Shown in pieces: positions 11,361-22,689 of a stretch of DNA of 64,000 nt; the first letter of the stretch is position 1; every line of letters begins with the position of its first letter. The stretch spans positions 26,489,101 through 26,553,100 of the forward strand of contig CM033396.1 in assembly GCA_019426215.1 (NCBI GenBank). The letters run 5' to 3'. The position numbers were made by a program, and so were the translations under genes. The notes beneath the pieces are model-generated. The model made no database searches and was not told where the DNA came from. It saw only the letters and a program-made list of their open reading frames with translations. Source of the DNA: Buddleja alternifolia. Lineage: Eukaryota > Streptophyta > Magnoliopsida > Lamiales > Scrophulariaceae.

Positions 11361-11639
11361 TTTCCAGAAAATTCATGGGATACCTATTCTACATGCAAGA
11401 TGATCAAAGGATCATTGTGGCACTGCAGGCGTACTTTCGTGAAGATGAGTTCATTCAAGAAGGTGGTGCAGGTAGAAAGATTATTCTGGATCAACAAAAT
11501 GAAACACCTAGGGAGACAACTAATCAAGAAACACATGTTGAACCTATTGAAACACAACCAACATTGTGAAGATCTGGTAGAGTACGACATCAACCTGAAA
11601 GGTACTATGGATACCTGCTGCAAGAGGAACTAGGTGTCC

Positions 11640-12361
11640 ATAGTATAGCAGTGGGAGTTTATGGGGACGACCCTTTTACTTATGATCAAGCAATGATGGA
11701 TATCAACTCTGCAAAGTGGCGAGAAGCTATGCAAGCGGAGATAGACTCGATGCATTCCAACCTGGTATGGACTCTGGTAGATCGTCCAGAAGGTATAGCA
11801 ACTATAGGGTGTAAATGGATCTACAAGAGAAAGATAGGCCCGGATGGAAAAGTTGACACATACAAGGCAAGGCTTGTAACAAAAGGTTATAGTCAAAAGG
11901 AAGGAATTGACTCTCAAGATACCTTTTCACCTGTGGCAATGATCAAGTCTATTTCATACTTAAATTATGAAATATGGCAGATGGATATGAGGATGGCTTT
12001 TCCGAATGGATTCCTCGAAGAGGATATCTATATGGATCAGCTTAGAGGCAGCTTTGCATCTGGGTCTGATATTCATAAGGTGTGCAAACTTAAGAGATCC
12101 ATTTATGGACTTAAGCAAGTCTCTAGGAGTTGGAATCTACGTTTTGACGAAGCTGTCAAAGGATTTAACTATGTCAAAAATGAAGATGAACTATGTGTTT
12201 ACAAGAAGGTTAGTCGGAGTAAAATCACTTTCCTTATTTTATATGTGGATGACATTCTACTCATAGGAAATGATGTTGGAATGCTCACATCAGTCAAAAG
12301 ATAGCTTTCAAATACATTCTCCATGTAAGACTTGGGAGAAGCGGCCTATCTTCTAGGAATT
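11640..12361 (+). pseudogene. Copia-1 reverse transcriptase remnant
   Basis: The open frame 11651-12304 (217 codons) matches copia RT. It has IGCKWIYKRK near residue 55, YKARLVTKGYSQKEGIDS, the IYMDQ segment, and an intact YVDD active-site motif followed by ILLIGND near residues 198-207. Several core residues differ from the family norm: MRMAFPNG replaces the usual VKTAFLNG, which removes a conserved leucine. The frame ends with a stop and DLGEAAYLLGI, then is interrupted by solo LTR B. Confidence 0.82.
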
Positions 12362-13998
12362 TGTTATTGGGTTTTTACATATAAAACACAACGGAAAATT
12401 TAAATCCCACGGTGGTTCATTCCTATTTTATGTATTCAAATCATGATAAAGAACATGTATCTTTCTTCATATTAGTGAATCTTCTGAACCAGCTTTTGAT
12501 CCTTTTTTCAAGCAGCGAAACAACCACTGTCTCTAAATCACCACGTCGAAATTGAGAGCAAAAAATCCTTCTTTTCCTTCCCCTAGACATCTAGAGAGAG
12601 AGAGAGAAGTGGAATTCTTTGATTTGGAGATAAAGAAAATTTTAAGGCTAGAGTTAATTATTTCCACTAAGTAGTATTTACACTACACAAGGAAATAACT
12701 AAACCTAAGTAACTAAGGCCTTAGGCGTCCTTGGTGGACGCCCACTTGGGTGTTTTAAGCCCTCGGGCTTTAGTCCATGCGATTAGTTTTAATTTAATTA
12801 ATTATTTAATTAATATTATTTATTCAATAAATAAATTATTCAAATAACTAATTAATTCGAGTTAATTGTATAATTAATTTTATAAAGAAATTAATTAACA
12901 CATTAACTTAATTAATTAATAAGATCATCTAATGATTTAATTTAATTAATTAATCGCGATATCAAATACCGAAAAATCTCTCAAGTCTTATTCCATAATT
13001 GTTTCTTTGCAATTCCTTCAAGCGCGGCTCTTTAGGTTCATCTCAAAAGGCAATTGGGAGGAAGCCAAAAGGATGTGGGTAACACCTAACCAGTCCCGTG
13101 GCCCACATCGTATCTCAATTGAGAACGAATGAATAGAATCATTACAAACCTTTCACGCTGTGAATACCGTACGAGTATAAGCCCTTTATTCTTATATCCC
13201 AGTCAAGTGAGAGTCATGGTTTAGTCAAATTCACAGGACTTGACCATATGCTTATCTCATAAGGAATCGAGGTCACTGAGTATACTCTTATGTCCAACAT
13301 GAGTATCTCTAATGCTTTGGCCAAAGTCTTTGACCTCACCCATTCATGACGGCATGGGATATTTTACTCAATCACTTATGAGAGAATAAATTTCATTTTG
13401 CTAGTCAGTTAAGATTGCTACTTGCCCATCAAGCTGCACTTCGAGTTCGACCCCACCAATGGGTGAATTGGATCTAACTACTCTAATGACAGACTTGACA
13501 TAACAAGCACATCTTCAACATGATTACTCAGGTCTAAGGTTAATGCGAACCTATTACAACTTATCAGTTTTGTCATTGACCGTCATTGAGTGCAAACCAA
13601 TGTGACATAACTGATACTAGCCGTGTTCGAACTCATCAGTCTAGCTGATGTGTCTATGACATAAGTTTGCACTAACCTACTCATAGAGTTCGACTGGCAT
13701 TTCCCTGTCAAAACTTATATCATACAAGTCTCTATTCAGTAATGATGTCCAGTCAATACTCTCTTCGACTTGCGAACTAATTTAGATACTAAGGATCAAC
13801 ACTTCTAGTGCCATTCTCCCTAACCCATAAGGAGTAGAAGATTCTCCTTACTATTAAGGACTATACGTTGTTTACTAACCTTACAAATGCATATAAGAAA
13901 CAACATGAAATGCCTTTTATTAATATAAGATTGTATAGTTACAATTCAATGTCCTATAATTCTATCTTTTTATGGCATTTGAGGGCATAACACTAACA
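12362..13998 (-). mobile_element. Solo LTR B (copia-type), reverse
   Basis: This is about 1637 bp. On the minus strand it starts TGTTAGTGTTATGCCC and ends near CCCAATAACA. It interrupts the copia-1 frame between LLGI and IYRDR. The flanks show ATTTG on the left and ATTCG on the right, so a duplicated ATTNG is likely but overlaps the LTR ends. It shares blocks with the LTRs at 31128-45875 (E) and 8652-10325 (A), such as the CACTTGAC/GAGAGTCATG segment. No coding region is present. Confidence 0.78.
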
Positions 13999-14756
13999 TT
14001 CGTATCTACAGAGATAGAACAAATAGAATGATAGGACGGAAGACACTAAGAATGGTTTCTTTCCCATGAGACATGGGGTGCACCTTTCAAAGTCTATGTC
14101 TCCTCAAAGTGAAGAAGATAGGAAAGAAATGAGTACGGTGCCCTACGCGTCTACAGTGGGTGGTCTGATGTATGCAATGTTATGCACATGGCCCGACATA
14201 GCCTACGCAGTATGCGTGGTGAGTTGTTTTTAGTCTAACCTGGGAAGAGAACACTGGACCGCTGTAAAAAATATCCTCAATTGTCTGAAGAGAACTAAAA
14301 ATATGGTCCTAACACATGGACATGGAGACTTGAATGTGGATGGATATACTAACTCAGATTTCCAATCTAATGTAGATGATCGAAAATCCACTTTAGGTTT
14401 TATATTCACGCTCAATGGTGAGGTAATAACTTGGAAAAGTTCCAAGCAAAGCACAACTGCTGATTTCACCACTGAGGTAGAATACATTGCAGCATCAGAG
14501 ACTGCTAAAGAGGGTGTTAGGATTAGGAAGTTTCTTAGAGAACTTCAAGTTGTCCCTAGTGTAGAGCTGCCATTGCCACTTTGTTGTGACAATAACGGGG
14601 TTATTGCACAAGCAAAGGAACCAAGGTCTCACAAAAAATTCAAGAACATAGAGAGGAGATATCACATAATAAGAGAAAGCATTGGAAGAGGCCAGATAGT
14701 TGTCCAGAGAGTAAATTCAGCTGACAACATCGCTGACCCATTGATAAGCCTTTGAC
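13999..14756 (+). pseudogene. Copia-1 RT end and RNase H remnant
   Basis: After solo LTR B the frame resumes with IYRDR, then the PYASTVGGLMYAM and PDIAYAV segments typical of the end of copia RT. A stop lies near 14231. The open frame 14303-14755 is RNase H: DGYTNSDFQ, the KSTLGFIF and SSKQST motifs, EVEYIAAS, and DNNGVI. The first catalytic Asp site reads TNSDF rather than the common YSDADF, and the element ends with an NIADPL motif. It lies 69 bp upstream of the polypurine tract. Confidence 0.8.
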
Positions 14757-14824
14757 ACAGGCAGTGCTGGAACAACATCTTGAAAAGATGGGTATTAGAT
14801 ACCATAGTTATTGGTATTGAGTAC

Positions 14825-14835
14825 AAGTGGGAGAT
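14825..14835 (+). promoter_or_regulatory. Polypurine tract of copia-1
   Basis: AAGTGGGAGAT directly precedes the 3' LTR start TGTAAGG at 14836, a typical copia plus-strand primer. Confidence 0.75.
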
Positions 14836-16441
14836 TGTAAGGTTAATGTCCTTAAATGCCACTACAGGATTAAAGAATGTTAGGACATTATTAATTTGTA
14901 ATTGTTTCGCATTCAATCAATAAAAGGAAATTAGTTGTTTACTATTATGTTCATATTTATATATTGCAATCATTTATAAGTCCATGAATACAAGAGTTAA
15001 CTCTCTAAGGCACTAGAGGAGCTTGATACTTGTGTACTAAAAAAGTCTACAAGTCAATGATTTTCAATTGGGCATTGGAAATCATGAAAACTTGTATGAT
15101 ATGAGTTTTGATGAGAAAGGTTCCCTTCGGTGTACTGATGGAGATAGTGGCACTCAAACATAAATCGATTCTATTACATGTGTTTTCACTCTTTGACAGT
15201 CAATGACAGAATTGATTAAGTTGTAATAGGTGTGTCTGAACTTTAGACTTGAGGAATCGAGTTGAAGATATACTTGTGACATTAGGTTTGTCATTAGAGT
15301 AGTTAGACCCAATCCACCCTTCGGTGGGGTCAACCTCGAACTGCAACCTAATGGGCAAGTAGTATTCTTAACTAATATCCAAGATGGGATTCGTTCCCTC
15401 GAAGGTGAACGAGGAATTATCCTATGCATTTATAAGTAAGTTAGATGTTAAAGTCTTTGACCAAAGCATTAACTGATCTAGACTTATTATAAATATAGCA
15501 TAGTGTCAAGTTAGTGAGTTTGACCAAAAACTATGACTCTCACTTGATCAGGATATGGAAACGAAGAGTTTATACTCACACGTTATTTACAATAGGAAAG
15601 GTAAAAATGATCCAATAATTTCATTTTATTTTGGTTACAATGTAGACCACTTGACTGGCTAGGTGGAACCCATATTCAATGGAATCCTCCAATTGCCAAA
15701 TATAGATGAACCTAAAGAGTCTCGCTTAAAAAGAAAAAATCGATAAAAAATATGAAATATTTCTTTTGGTAATACTTTAAGTATTAAATACTTAAAATTA
15801 ATTAAATGGAATTAATTATTTAAAGAAATAAGTTAGTTCATTAATATGTTATTTCTTGAAGAAATAAAATTAATTAAATATCCTATCTATTATTTAATTA
15901 AATTAATTAATTGGAATTAATTAATTAATTAAATAATGGATTAGAATGAGCTCAAATTGGTGTACCAAGAAACACACCAAGACCAATATGGGGCAGCCAC
16001 TAGGCATCCATAATGGGCTGAATTAAGCCCAAGGTATTAACTTAAGTAATACAAATATATCACATTAGTTAATACCTAGGTCATAAGTTACAATGAACAA
16101 ATGAGCCACAAAATTCCTCTCTCTCCCCTAGCCCTAGCCGTCAGTCATAGTGCCAAGCAAGGAGGATTTTTTTTTATTATTTAGCTTTTTCCGGTGAGAC
16201 AATTTAGAGGCAGCACTTTTGGACTGCTTGGATTATCTAGATTTCGGCCGAAGTTATTCGCGAAGAAGTTGAAGGATTCGAATTTTTGAGATTCTCCTAC
16301 CACGTCGCTACAACGGGTAAAGTATTGTTTACTCTATCATACGTACGTCTGATAAAACCTCAGGATTGATTCTGTAATGGGGAAACCCAAATAAAATTTT
16401 AAAATTTCTTTTCAGCTGTGTTTGGTTATTTTTTCCCAACA
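14836..16441 (+). repeat. 3' LTR of copia-1 (LTR C)
   Basis: This is 1606 bp, TGTAAGG...CCCAACA, bounded by the polypurine tract and by the TSD ATCCA. It is homologous to the reverse solo LTR D (23533-31059). For example, the segment with CTAGCCCTAGCCGTCAGTCA near 16130 recurs inverted near 29690. A poly-AT region lies at 15780-15945. Confidence 0.88.
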
Positions 16442-16446
16442 ATCCA

Positions 16447-17588
16447 ATCCTCTTTAGACATTGTAATGACTAGTTTACCCTTGTACTAAAAAAAATTTAA
16501 AATACATAACCTGATTTCTACCCCAACAAACTTATTCACGTCATAGCGGAAGAGAGGTAGGCCTTGAGAGAGCATAGAAGCCCCGCTGCTTCTACTCATC
16601 TTTCAACATAATTATCCTCTTTTATTTGATATTCTAATCTGACCTTCTTTATGATTTTGCAGAGTTTGAAGAAATCATGTACCCATCATAATTGTTAGAA
16701 TGTTAATTTAATTTTTATTTGGAAACGGCTGATTCTTTTTTCTTATGTTGTTTGCTCAAAAATGGTTGAAGTTTTAATTTTCATTTTATTCCACTTCTCG
16801 TGTAGCGAAAGGAAAAAATTTCAAGAACTCCTTGAATTGATGTCCTGGTTTATCAGATTAGTGAACATTGCTAATCCGAAATATTAATGACATTATATTT
16901 TTAATAAACATGTCTTATTCCAAATAGTGTGTTTTTGTCCTCTATAATGCATATGAGGCCCTGGTAATAGAGATATGCATAAGAAAAGCCATATTGCTGT
17001 ACTTGTGAAAAGTTCTCTGCCAAGTGCTTTTGACTTATTTGAAACTTGACACGACGAATGCGAAAAGAAATGATGAAAGATGAATGGTAGAGGAAGATTG
17101 AAGAATGAAAAGGTTGAATGATATTTGATTCTCTACATTTGTGAAAAGTGAGAAGATTAATGGTTATATATTGAATGGTAATTCATGTCTCAATTATCTT
17201 GTTTGTGATTGATTTTTGTGGCTTTCTTGCCTTAGTGATTTTATATAACTAAATTATTATTGGTCCCACATTAAATTTTAAGTAAAAAATTATACGGGTA
17301 ATATTGGTAATCTAAGAAAATGAATAGGGTATTTTAGGGTTTTTATATTGAAACAATCTTTATATAAAATATCGACCAAATAACTTGACTATAAATTCTT
17401 AGGATATCAACCTCATTTATTTTTGTAACCAAACAACTTTTTGTCAATGTATCTCTTCATTTTTTCCATAATTATCAAGTATCATTTTATCACATTCTAT
17501 CCTACGAGGGCAACCAAATGAAGCTTAAACGTAAAGTAATAATCTTACATTATTAATTAACCTTTAATCAGTACATTGAGGGCAAAAC

Positions 17589-17625
<37 letters not shown>

Positions 17626-17920
17626 AAATTAAATGTTAAGTTGTTCAACTCCCATTTAAAACTTGGATAATCCAAAACTAAACACATATGCTAATGCAAA
17701 AATCCCCATGTAGCTTTTGAAATTGAAAGTTGAAAAATCTCTTTATAAGAATATATCAAAGTAATGATGTGACATTAAGTTTATAAAACTATATCGATAG
17801 CTTGTTAATTTAATCCAATCGGATGGGTAATATGGAAATTCGTGTATTAAAAATTATCATATTAATTGATAGCGATTATGTGATCAAGTAAGATGTATAG
17901 TTATTATGAGCTCTAATTAA
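16447..17920. other. Gene-free AT-rich DNA with a TA microsatellite
   Basis: No ORF of note. A (TA)n tract occupies about 17592-17622. The part up to about 17525 may be the right half of a MITE split by copia-1. The rest is unassigned and leads into the putative 5' LTR of copia-2. Confidence 0.45.
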
Positions 17921-18117
17921 GTATGGGATTTTATGTGTAAAAACCGAATTTTTATTTCCTCTGTTATGATGGGTTAGATTGAAAATAAGAGGAAGTTAAC
18001 AGTAGTAAACTTATAAAAATGGTTGTGGCCCCCTAGTCATACGCATCATTCTATTTTTCTGATTTCTCATCTTCAGAGAGAAATGAAAAACCCCAAGAAA
18101 AACTCAAAGGACACATA

Positions 18118-18601
18118 GGCTTTGTTTGGATGTGTTTTCGTTTCATTTTCAACCATCATTTTCTAAACTGTATGAGAGAACGTGTTTTTTTATTTTCGTG
18201 TGCGAAAAGTGAAAAAATAGGTGTGTTTGGTTGTGTTTTTGAAAATGGTCGAAATTTGTGAGTGTGATGTGTGAAATGATTGAAAAATAATGATTAGATG
18301 AATAATATTGGATTTGATGTTGAATATTGATGAGAGAGAAGAGAGAGAGTGGAGAGTGAGGATAGTGATGAGTGGATGAGAGAGGAGAAAGAGAGGATGG
18401 TGATGGTTGGATGAGACAGAAAATGTGAGATAAGTGATGTGAAATGTAATTTTAAATAAATGATTGAATTTTCTCCGGAGCGTAAAATTAAGAATGAAAA
18501 TGAGAATATTTTTAGTTAAAAACAGTGTAAAGTGTGTATTTTCATTTTCAGATTGAAATGGAAATGGAAAAAGCAAAATGAAAACACAAACAAACAGAGC
18601 C
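18118..18601. mobile_element. Tourist-like MITE
   Basis: About 484 bp with imperfect terminal inverted repeats. The left end is GGCTTTGTTTGGATGTGTTT and the right-end reverse complement is GGCTCTGTTTGTTTGTGTTT. Both flanks carry ATA (18115-18117 and 18602-18604), a possible 3-bp TSD. It has no ORF of its own; the long minus-strand frame over it is low-complexity AT sequence. It sits in the putative 5' LTR of copia-2. Placement in PIF/Harbinger is by TIR look only. Confidence 0.65.
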
Positions 18602-18749
18602 ATATTGATTTTGAAGACAAATCATGAAGACTCAAGAATCAATCTGATATGACTAATTCAGGTACACTTCTGCTTTTCGTTCTCGATTCTTTATGATTCA
18701 ACATAAATATTCATGAAGGTTTTCACCCGTTAACTCTAGTTCTAACAAG

Positions 18750-18763
18750 TGGTATCAAGGCGG
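18750..18763 (+). promoter_or_regulatory. Copia-2 primer-binding site
   Basis: TGGTATCAAGGCGG resembles the standard plant copia site TGGTATCAGAGC, complementary to initiator tRNA-Met. It lies 2 bp after a CA-ending LTR. Confidence 0.7.
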
Positions 18764-19589
18764 AACATGTTTAATCGTTAAGAATAGGTATATTTATTCA
18801 TTTTTGATGATATTTATGTGTTTCTTGAATTTCATTATTACTGATTTGGTAGATTTAAATCGAAGATTTATTTGGTTTCAAATGACTGTTGTTCTTCATA
18901 TATTTTGTGTAAGTTCCTGTGAATTAAGAAAATTTATGATATGAGTTGCATGTTTTGCTTCGTTATATGGATATATGTTGTTAAGGATTGACTTGACTTA
19001 AAGAAAATTCGCAGTTTTGGACTTTGGATGCGAAAGTTACCCAGAAATTCGCATTGAGGTGCTACTGTTAGGGCTGCGTATTTAAAAAAGTGGAAAAAAA
19101 AAATTCCTTCCGAGCTCCCGATGCACAGGGGCCTGTGGTTGGCAGCATACTCTAGGGAGAAATTTGAATTCAAATATTGGCATAATTGTCTCTTTCGAGA
19201 TTTCTATCATTTAAATTTCATTTAATTAAAACAAGATGTTGCCAAAGTAACCGCTCTTGTGGAAATTTCCCAAAGAAATGTCAATGCTTAGGCGGGTTAC
19301 ATATGCACTTGTGGTGATAAATATGTGGTGATTATTCGGTTTACATGTAAACAATGGATCAACTTAAAGGAAGATCTATAGTTTGACATGCCTTATCGTT
19401 AATATTTGATTACTATGCCAAGAATACCTCTTGCAAATTAATATTTATATACAAAGAATAAATGTTAATGTTGTGACTGATATCTTGTGAGGGAGTTTGC
19501 CTTTATTTGATGTTAAGTGTTTTATGTATCGGTAGTTATATGAGCTTGTTTATATTGTTTACATTTTTTCTATTCAGTTTCTGGCTCTG

Positions 19590-20084
19590 CTGCATATATC
19601 TCTGCTAGTATCAATTCCATACCTAGATTGAATGACACAAACTTTAAGGCATGTCAAGAGAGTTTGTTGATCATTCTTGGAGTCATGGACCTAGACCTTA
19701 CATTGGGGGTTTCAAACCAACTGATAAGAGTACCTCTGATGATAAGAGGGAGATGGAAAAGTGGGAAAAATCAATTGTATTAGTCTAATGGTCATAAAAC
19801 GTGTCATTCCAGAAGCATTCAAGGGCACTGTATCTGTGGATAAAGCTAAAGAATTTCTTGCGGACATCGAGAAAAGATTTGCTAAAAATGAAAAGGGTGA
19901 ATCTGGTACACTTTTAGCAAACCTTATCTCAGTATGGCATAAGGGATCTGTGGATAAAGCACCTCAAAAGAAGCAACTAAAGGAACCAAATCAGGATCCT
20001 TCTACGGTGTTTCAGGTTAAAGAAAGAAGCAACGTACCAACTACCACGTTGGGCATGCTGCAAAATGTATGCTTCTTATTTTGA
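19590..20084 (+). pseudogene. Copia-2 gag remnant
   Basis: The sequence encodes IPRLNDTNFKACQESL, then in another frame SLMVIKRVIPEAFKG and AKEFLADIEKRFAKNEK, motifs of one copia gag type. After LLANLIS the normal continuation is lost and the frame jumps to a charged VDKAPQKKQLKEP segment, so an internal deletion has removed most of gag. Stops and a frameshift near 19760 also break it. Confidence 0.7.
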
Positions 20085-20129
20085 TTTGTTCTGAGGTTAA
20101 TTTAACTTCGGTACATGGACACATATTGT

Positions 20130-20870
20130 GTATAGATTCTGGTGCAACCAAATAACATCAGTGTGTCAATGGAAGTTTGCCTGAGTTATCATAAGCCAAG
20201 TGATGGTGAAAGACACATCTGTATGGGCGATGGCAAGACAGTTAAGTAGAGCCAAATAGACATTTAAGATTGTTACTTAGGACTGGATGTGAATGAGATT
20301 TTCGTTTTAACGTCTTTAGACGAAACTTGATTTCCATTTCTGCATTGGACAAATCTGGTTACTCTTATTCATTTGGAAATGGAAAATTTGATCTCCTTCA
20401 AAGTTCAAAATTGGTTGGACTTGGTTCCTTATCGGCTTAAGATAATATATACTTGTTAGATACTATTGTCTCATGTGGTGAATCATTACATGTTAGTACT
20501 CAAGGCGTCAAGCATAAATTGACCGGCGAGAATTCAGCTTCATTGTGGCACAAGCGATTAGGTCATATCTTCAAAAGGAGAATAGAGAGATTCATGTCCA
20601 ATGGTATTGTTGATCCCTTGATTCACCTACTTTGATGTGTGTGTTAACTATATGAAGGGGAAACAAAGAAATGTTAGGAGATTTGATGCCAATAGAAAAG
20701 TAGACTACTTAAAACTTGTTCACACAGATATTGGTCCTGGACCATTCCCTTCGGCTTCATGTAATGGTCAACAATATTTCATCACGTTTACATACATTTA
20801 TTCAAGATATGGCTATCTTTATTTCATTCATGAAAAATTGCAATCAACGGACGTGTTCAAAAGTTACAAA
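20130..20870 (+). pseudogene. Copia-2 protease and integrase remnant, part 1
   Basis: Visible pieces are a protease-like CIDSGATK (about 20134), LLDTIVSCGE, the HHCC segment LWHKRLGHI near 20545, CVNYMKGKQR, and the integrase start VHTDIGPGPFP with its first Asp. The frame continues to FKSYK where the CACTA MITE is inserted. Several stops are present. Confidence 0.72.
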
Positions 20871-21158
20871 CACTACTACAAAAATACACTATCACAGCGC
20901 ACATATTACAGCAGTTCTGGTAAAACCGCTGAACGGAGGTACCTATTACAGCAGTTCATGGGTGAACCGCTATAATAGGGACCTATTACAATAGTTCTAC
21001 TTAAAATCCTTTTATCATCCCGCTTCTCTCTGTTAGTCTTTCTCTCTCTCACTCTCAAAACTTCCCTGCTGTCGTCACTTCCGAACGCCACCAACCCACC
21101 GCCGCCGAATGCCACCTGCACAACTCTCTTCTCGTACCCTCGGTCTCTCTCTCTTAGT

Positions 21159-21450
21159 GGGTGTATGTATATTTGCGTATGTGTGGGTGTATGTATATTT
21201 GTGTATGTTTAGGTGTATGTATATTTGTGTATGTGTGGGTGTATGTATATTAGTGTATGTATGTATATTTGTGTATATGTGGGTGTATGTATATTTGTGT
21301 ATATGTGGGTGTATGTATATTTGTGTATCTATGGGTGTATGTATATTTATGTATATGTGGGTGTATGTATATTTGTGTATCTGTGGGTGTATGTATATTT
21401 GTGTATCTGTGAGTGTATGTATATTTGTGTATGTGTGCGTGTATTATTTG
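21159..21450 (+). repeat. 26-bp minisatellite
   Basis: About 10-11 tandem copies of a 26-bp unit (GGGTGTATGTATATTTGTGT followed by ATGTGT), with small variations and one irregular unit. It creates long open frames in several phases that are artefacts of the repeat. Confidence 0.9.
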
Positions 21451-21470
21451 TGTATTTGCGAAAATACGGG

Positions 21471-21688
21471 TTGTAATTTTACCGTGTCGGAATGACACAA
21501 AATTTACACGGTCATAGCAAAACGGCGTTCTGAACGTATTTTTGTAATAAAACGCAAATTTAAGGCCTTAAACGATCTCAGATGGTTAAAATCACAAGAC
21601 CGCATTGCAAAGCAATGCGTCTTGTTCAGAACGCCATTTCTCTATGACCGTGAGAATTTAGTGTCATTCCGACACGGTAAAATTACAA
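21471..21688. repeat. Inverted-repeat hairpin inside the CACTA MITE
   Basis: Arms of about 65 bp (21471-21535 and 21624-21688) are near-perfect reverse complements, containing ACCGTGTCGGAATGACAC and its complement. The 88-bp spacer holds a smaller perfect hairpin (CGCATTGC-AAA-GCAATGCG, 21601-21619). Confidence 0.85.
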
Positions 21689-21881
21689 ACGAGAAAGTGA
21701 AATAAAAAATAATGCTCTATTAAAGCGGTTATAACTGTAATAGGGTTGATAAACGCTGTAATAGAGTGCCTACTATAGCAGTTTTTAAACATTGTAATGG
21801 GCCGAAAACCTATTACAGTGGTTAAAAACCGCTATAATAGGTAAAAAAAAAACCGCTGTAATAGGTGTTTTTTGTATAGTG

Positions 21882-22340
21882 AAAGCTAAAGTTGAAAATC
21901 AACTAAGTAAAAGAATCAATAGCATTAGATCTGGTCGGGGTGGTGAGTACTACGGCAGATATAACGATTCAAGTGAACAATGTCCGGATCCATTTCCAAA
22001 TTCCTTTAGAAATGCGTATTGTTCCACAGTACACTATGTCAGGGTCTCCAACCCTAAAAGGTGTTGCTGAGAGAAGAAATAGAACACTTAAGGACATGGT
22101 GAGGAGTATAATTAGTCATTCTACCTTACTTGAATCACTCTGAGGAGAAGCTTTAAATATCCAATTGTATATACTCACCAGAGTACCAACTAAGGTAACT
22201 GCAAAGACCCCTTATAAGCTTTAAACAGAGAAGATGCCTAGTTTAAAGCACTTATACATTTGGGGATGTCTAGCTTAATTAGGCAAGGCCCTAGAGGGCA
22301 AATGAAAATAAACTAGTCTCAAAAGTGTCTGTTGTTACTT
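21882..22340 (+). pseudogene. Copia-2 integrase remnant, part 2
   Basis: The frame resumes with KAKVENQLSKRINSIRS. The second catalytic Asp of the usual SDRGGEY motif is changed to Gly (SGRGGEYYGRY, about 21934). GVAERRNRTLKDM with the third catalytic Glu is present in a shifted frame near 22062. A stop then interrupts the WGEAL-like segment. Confidence 0.75.
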
Positions 22341-22689
22341 TATTGAATACTCTAAGAGATTCAGGGGTTACAAATTTTATGATCCCATTACCAAGTCTAT
22401 TTTCAAGATGAGTAATGCCCAGTGCTTTGAGGATGTTGAGTTGCAACTAACAATTTTGTTTTTGAGGAGGAATATGTTGATATTACTCCAGTGGCTATTA
22501 GTAATGATTAGGATCAGGCTTTTATATTTGAGATTATTCAATAAGTAATTTTGGGTCAAGACAATATCAATCGACCCCTGTTCAGGGTGTTCCAAAAGAA
22601 AAAACTCTACAACCTCAAGAACCTATACCACTAAAGAGATCTACTAGAGAGAGAAGGAATGCAGTTTCAAGTGATTATAGTGTGTTTCT

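Larger units (their letters stand above)
467..16441 (+). mobile_element. Ty1/copia retrotransposon copia-1, decayed, with three nested insertions
   Basis: The element starts with TGTTAGG at 467 and ends in CCCAACA at 16441. It is flanked by the 5-bp TSD ATCCA (462-466 and 16442-16446). Gag, integrase, RT and RNase H remnants occur in that order on the plus strand, which is the copia domain order. A polypurine tract (AAGTGGGAGAT, 14825-14835) abuts a 1.6-kb 3' LTR. The 5' LTR is mostly lost: only about the first 40 bp (467-505) still resemble the start of the 3' LTR. Three later elements sit inside at 1044-7047, 8652-10325 and 12362-13998. Coding pieces have many stops and frameshifts, so the element is dead. 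Confidence 0.85.
362..17525. mobile_element. Possible MITE-like element split by copia-1
   Basis: Removing copia-1 joins 362-466 to 16447-17525. The left end (TTTGTTTGGGG near 361) loosely mirrors the reverse complement of the right end near 17521 (GCTTCATTTGGTTGCC). Both ends are followed by a TATCACA-like stretch and short GG-rich runs, as in large dicot MITEs. The terminal match is imperfect and no TSD was resolved, so this is only a tentative host element. It carries no coding sequence of its own. Confidence 0.3.
20871..21881. mobile_element. Non-autonomous CACTA (En/Spm) MITE
   Basis: This 1011-bp unit begins CACTA and ends TAGTG, flanked by the 3-bp TSD AAA (20868-20870 and 21882-21884), as CACTA transposons require. 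Both ends carry repeated subterminal motifs of the form TATTACAGCGGTT or its complement. Inside are a 26-bp minisatellite (21159-21450) and a large hairpin (21471-21688). There is no transposase. The same subterminal motif and the GT-rich minisatellite type occur in the CACTA element at 60.3-64 kb. It splits the integrase frame of copia-2, which resumes in frame after the TSD. Confidence 0.92.

Noticed and set aside
18190..18603. 137-codon minus-strand frame
   Set aside because: It lies across the Tourist-like MITE and is Ser/Phe/His/Ile-rich low-complexity sequence.
21109..21498. Open frames of 71-128 codons on both strands (VYVYLC repeats)
   Set aside because: They are products of the 26-bp minisatellite, open in several phases at once, with no protein-like composition.
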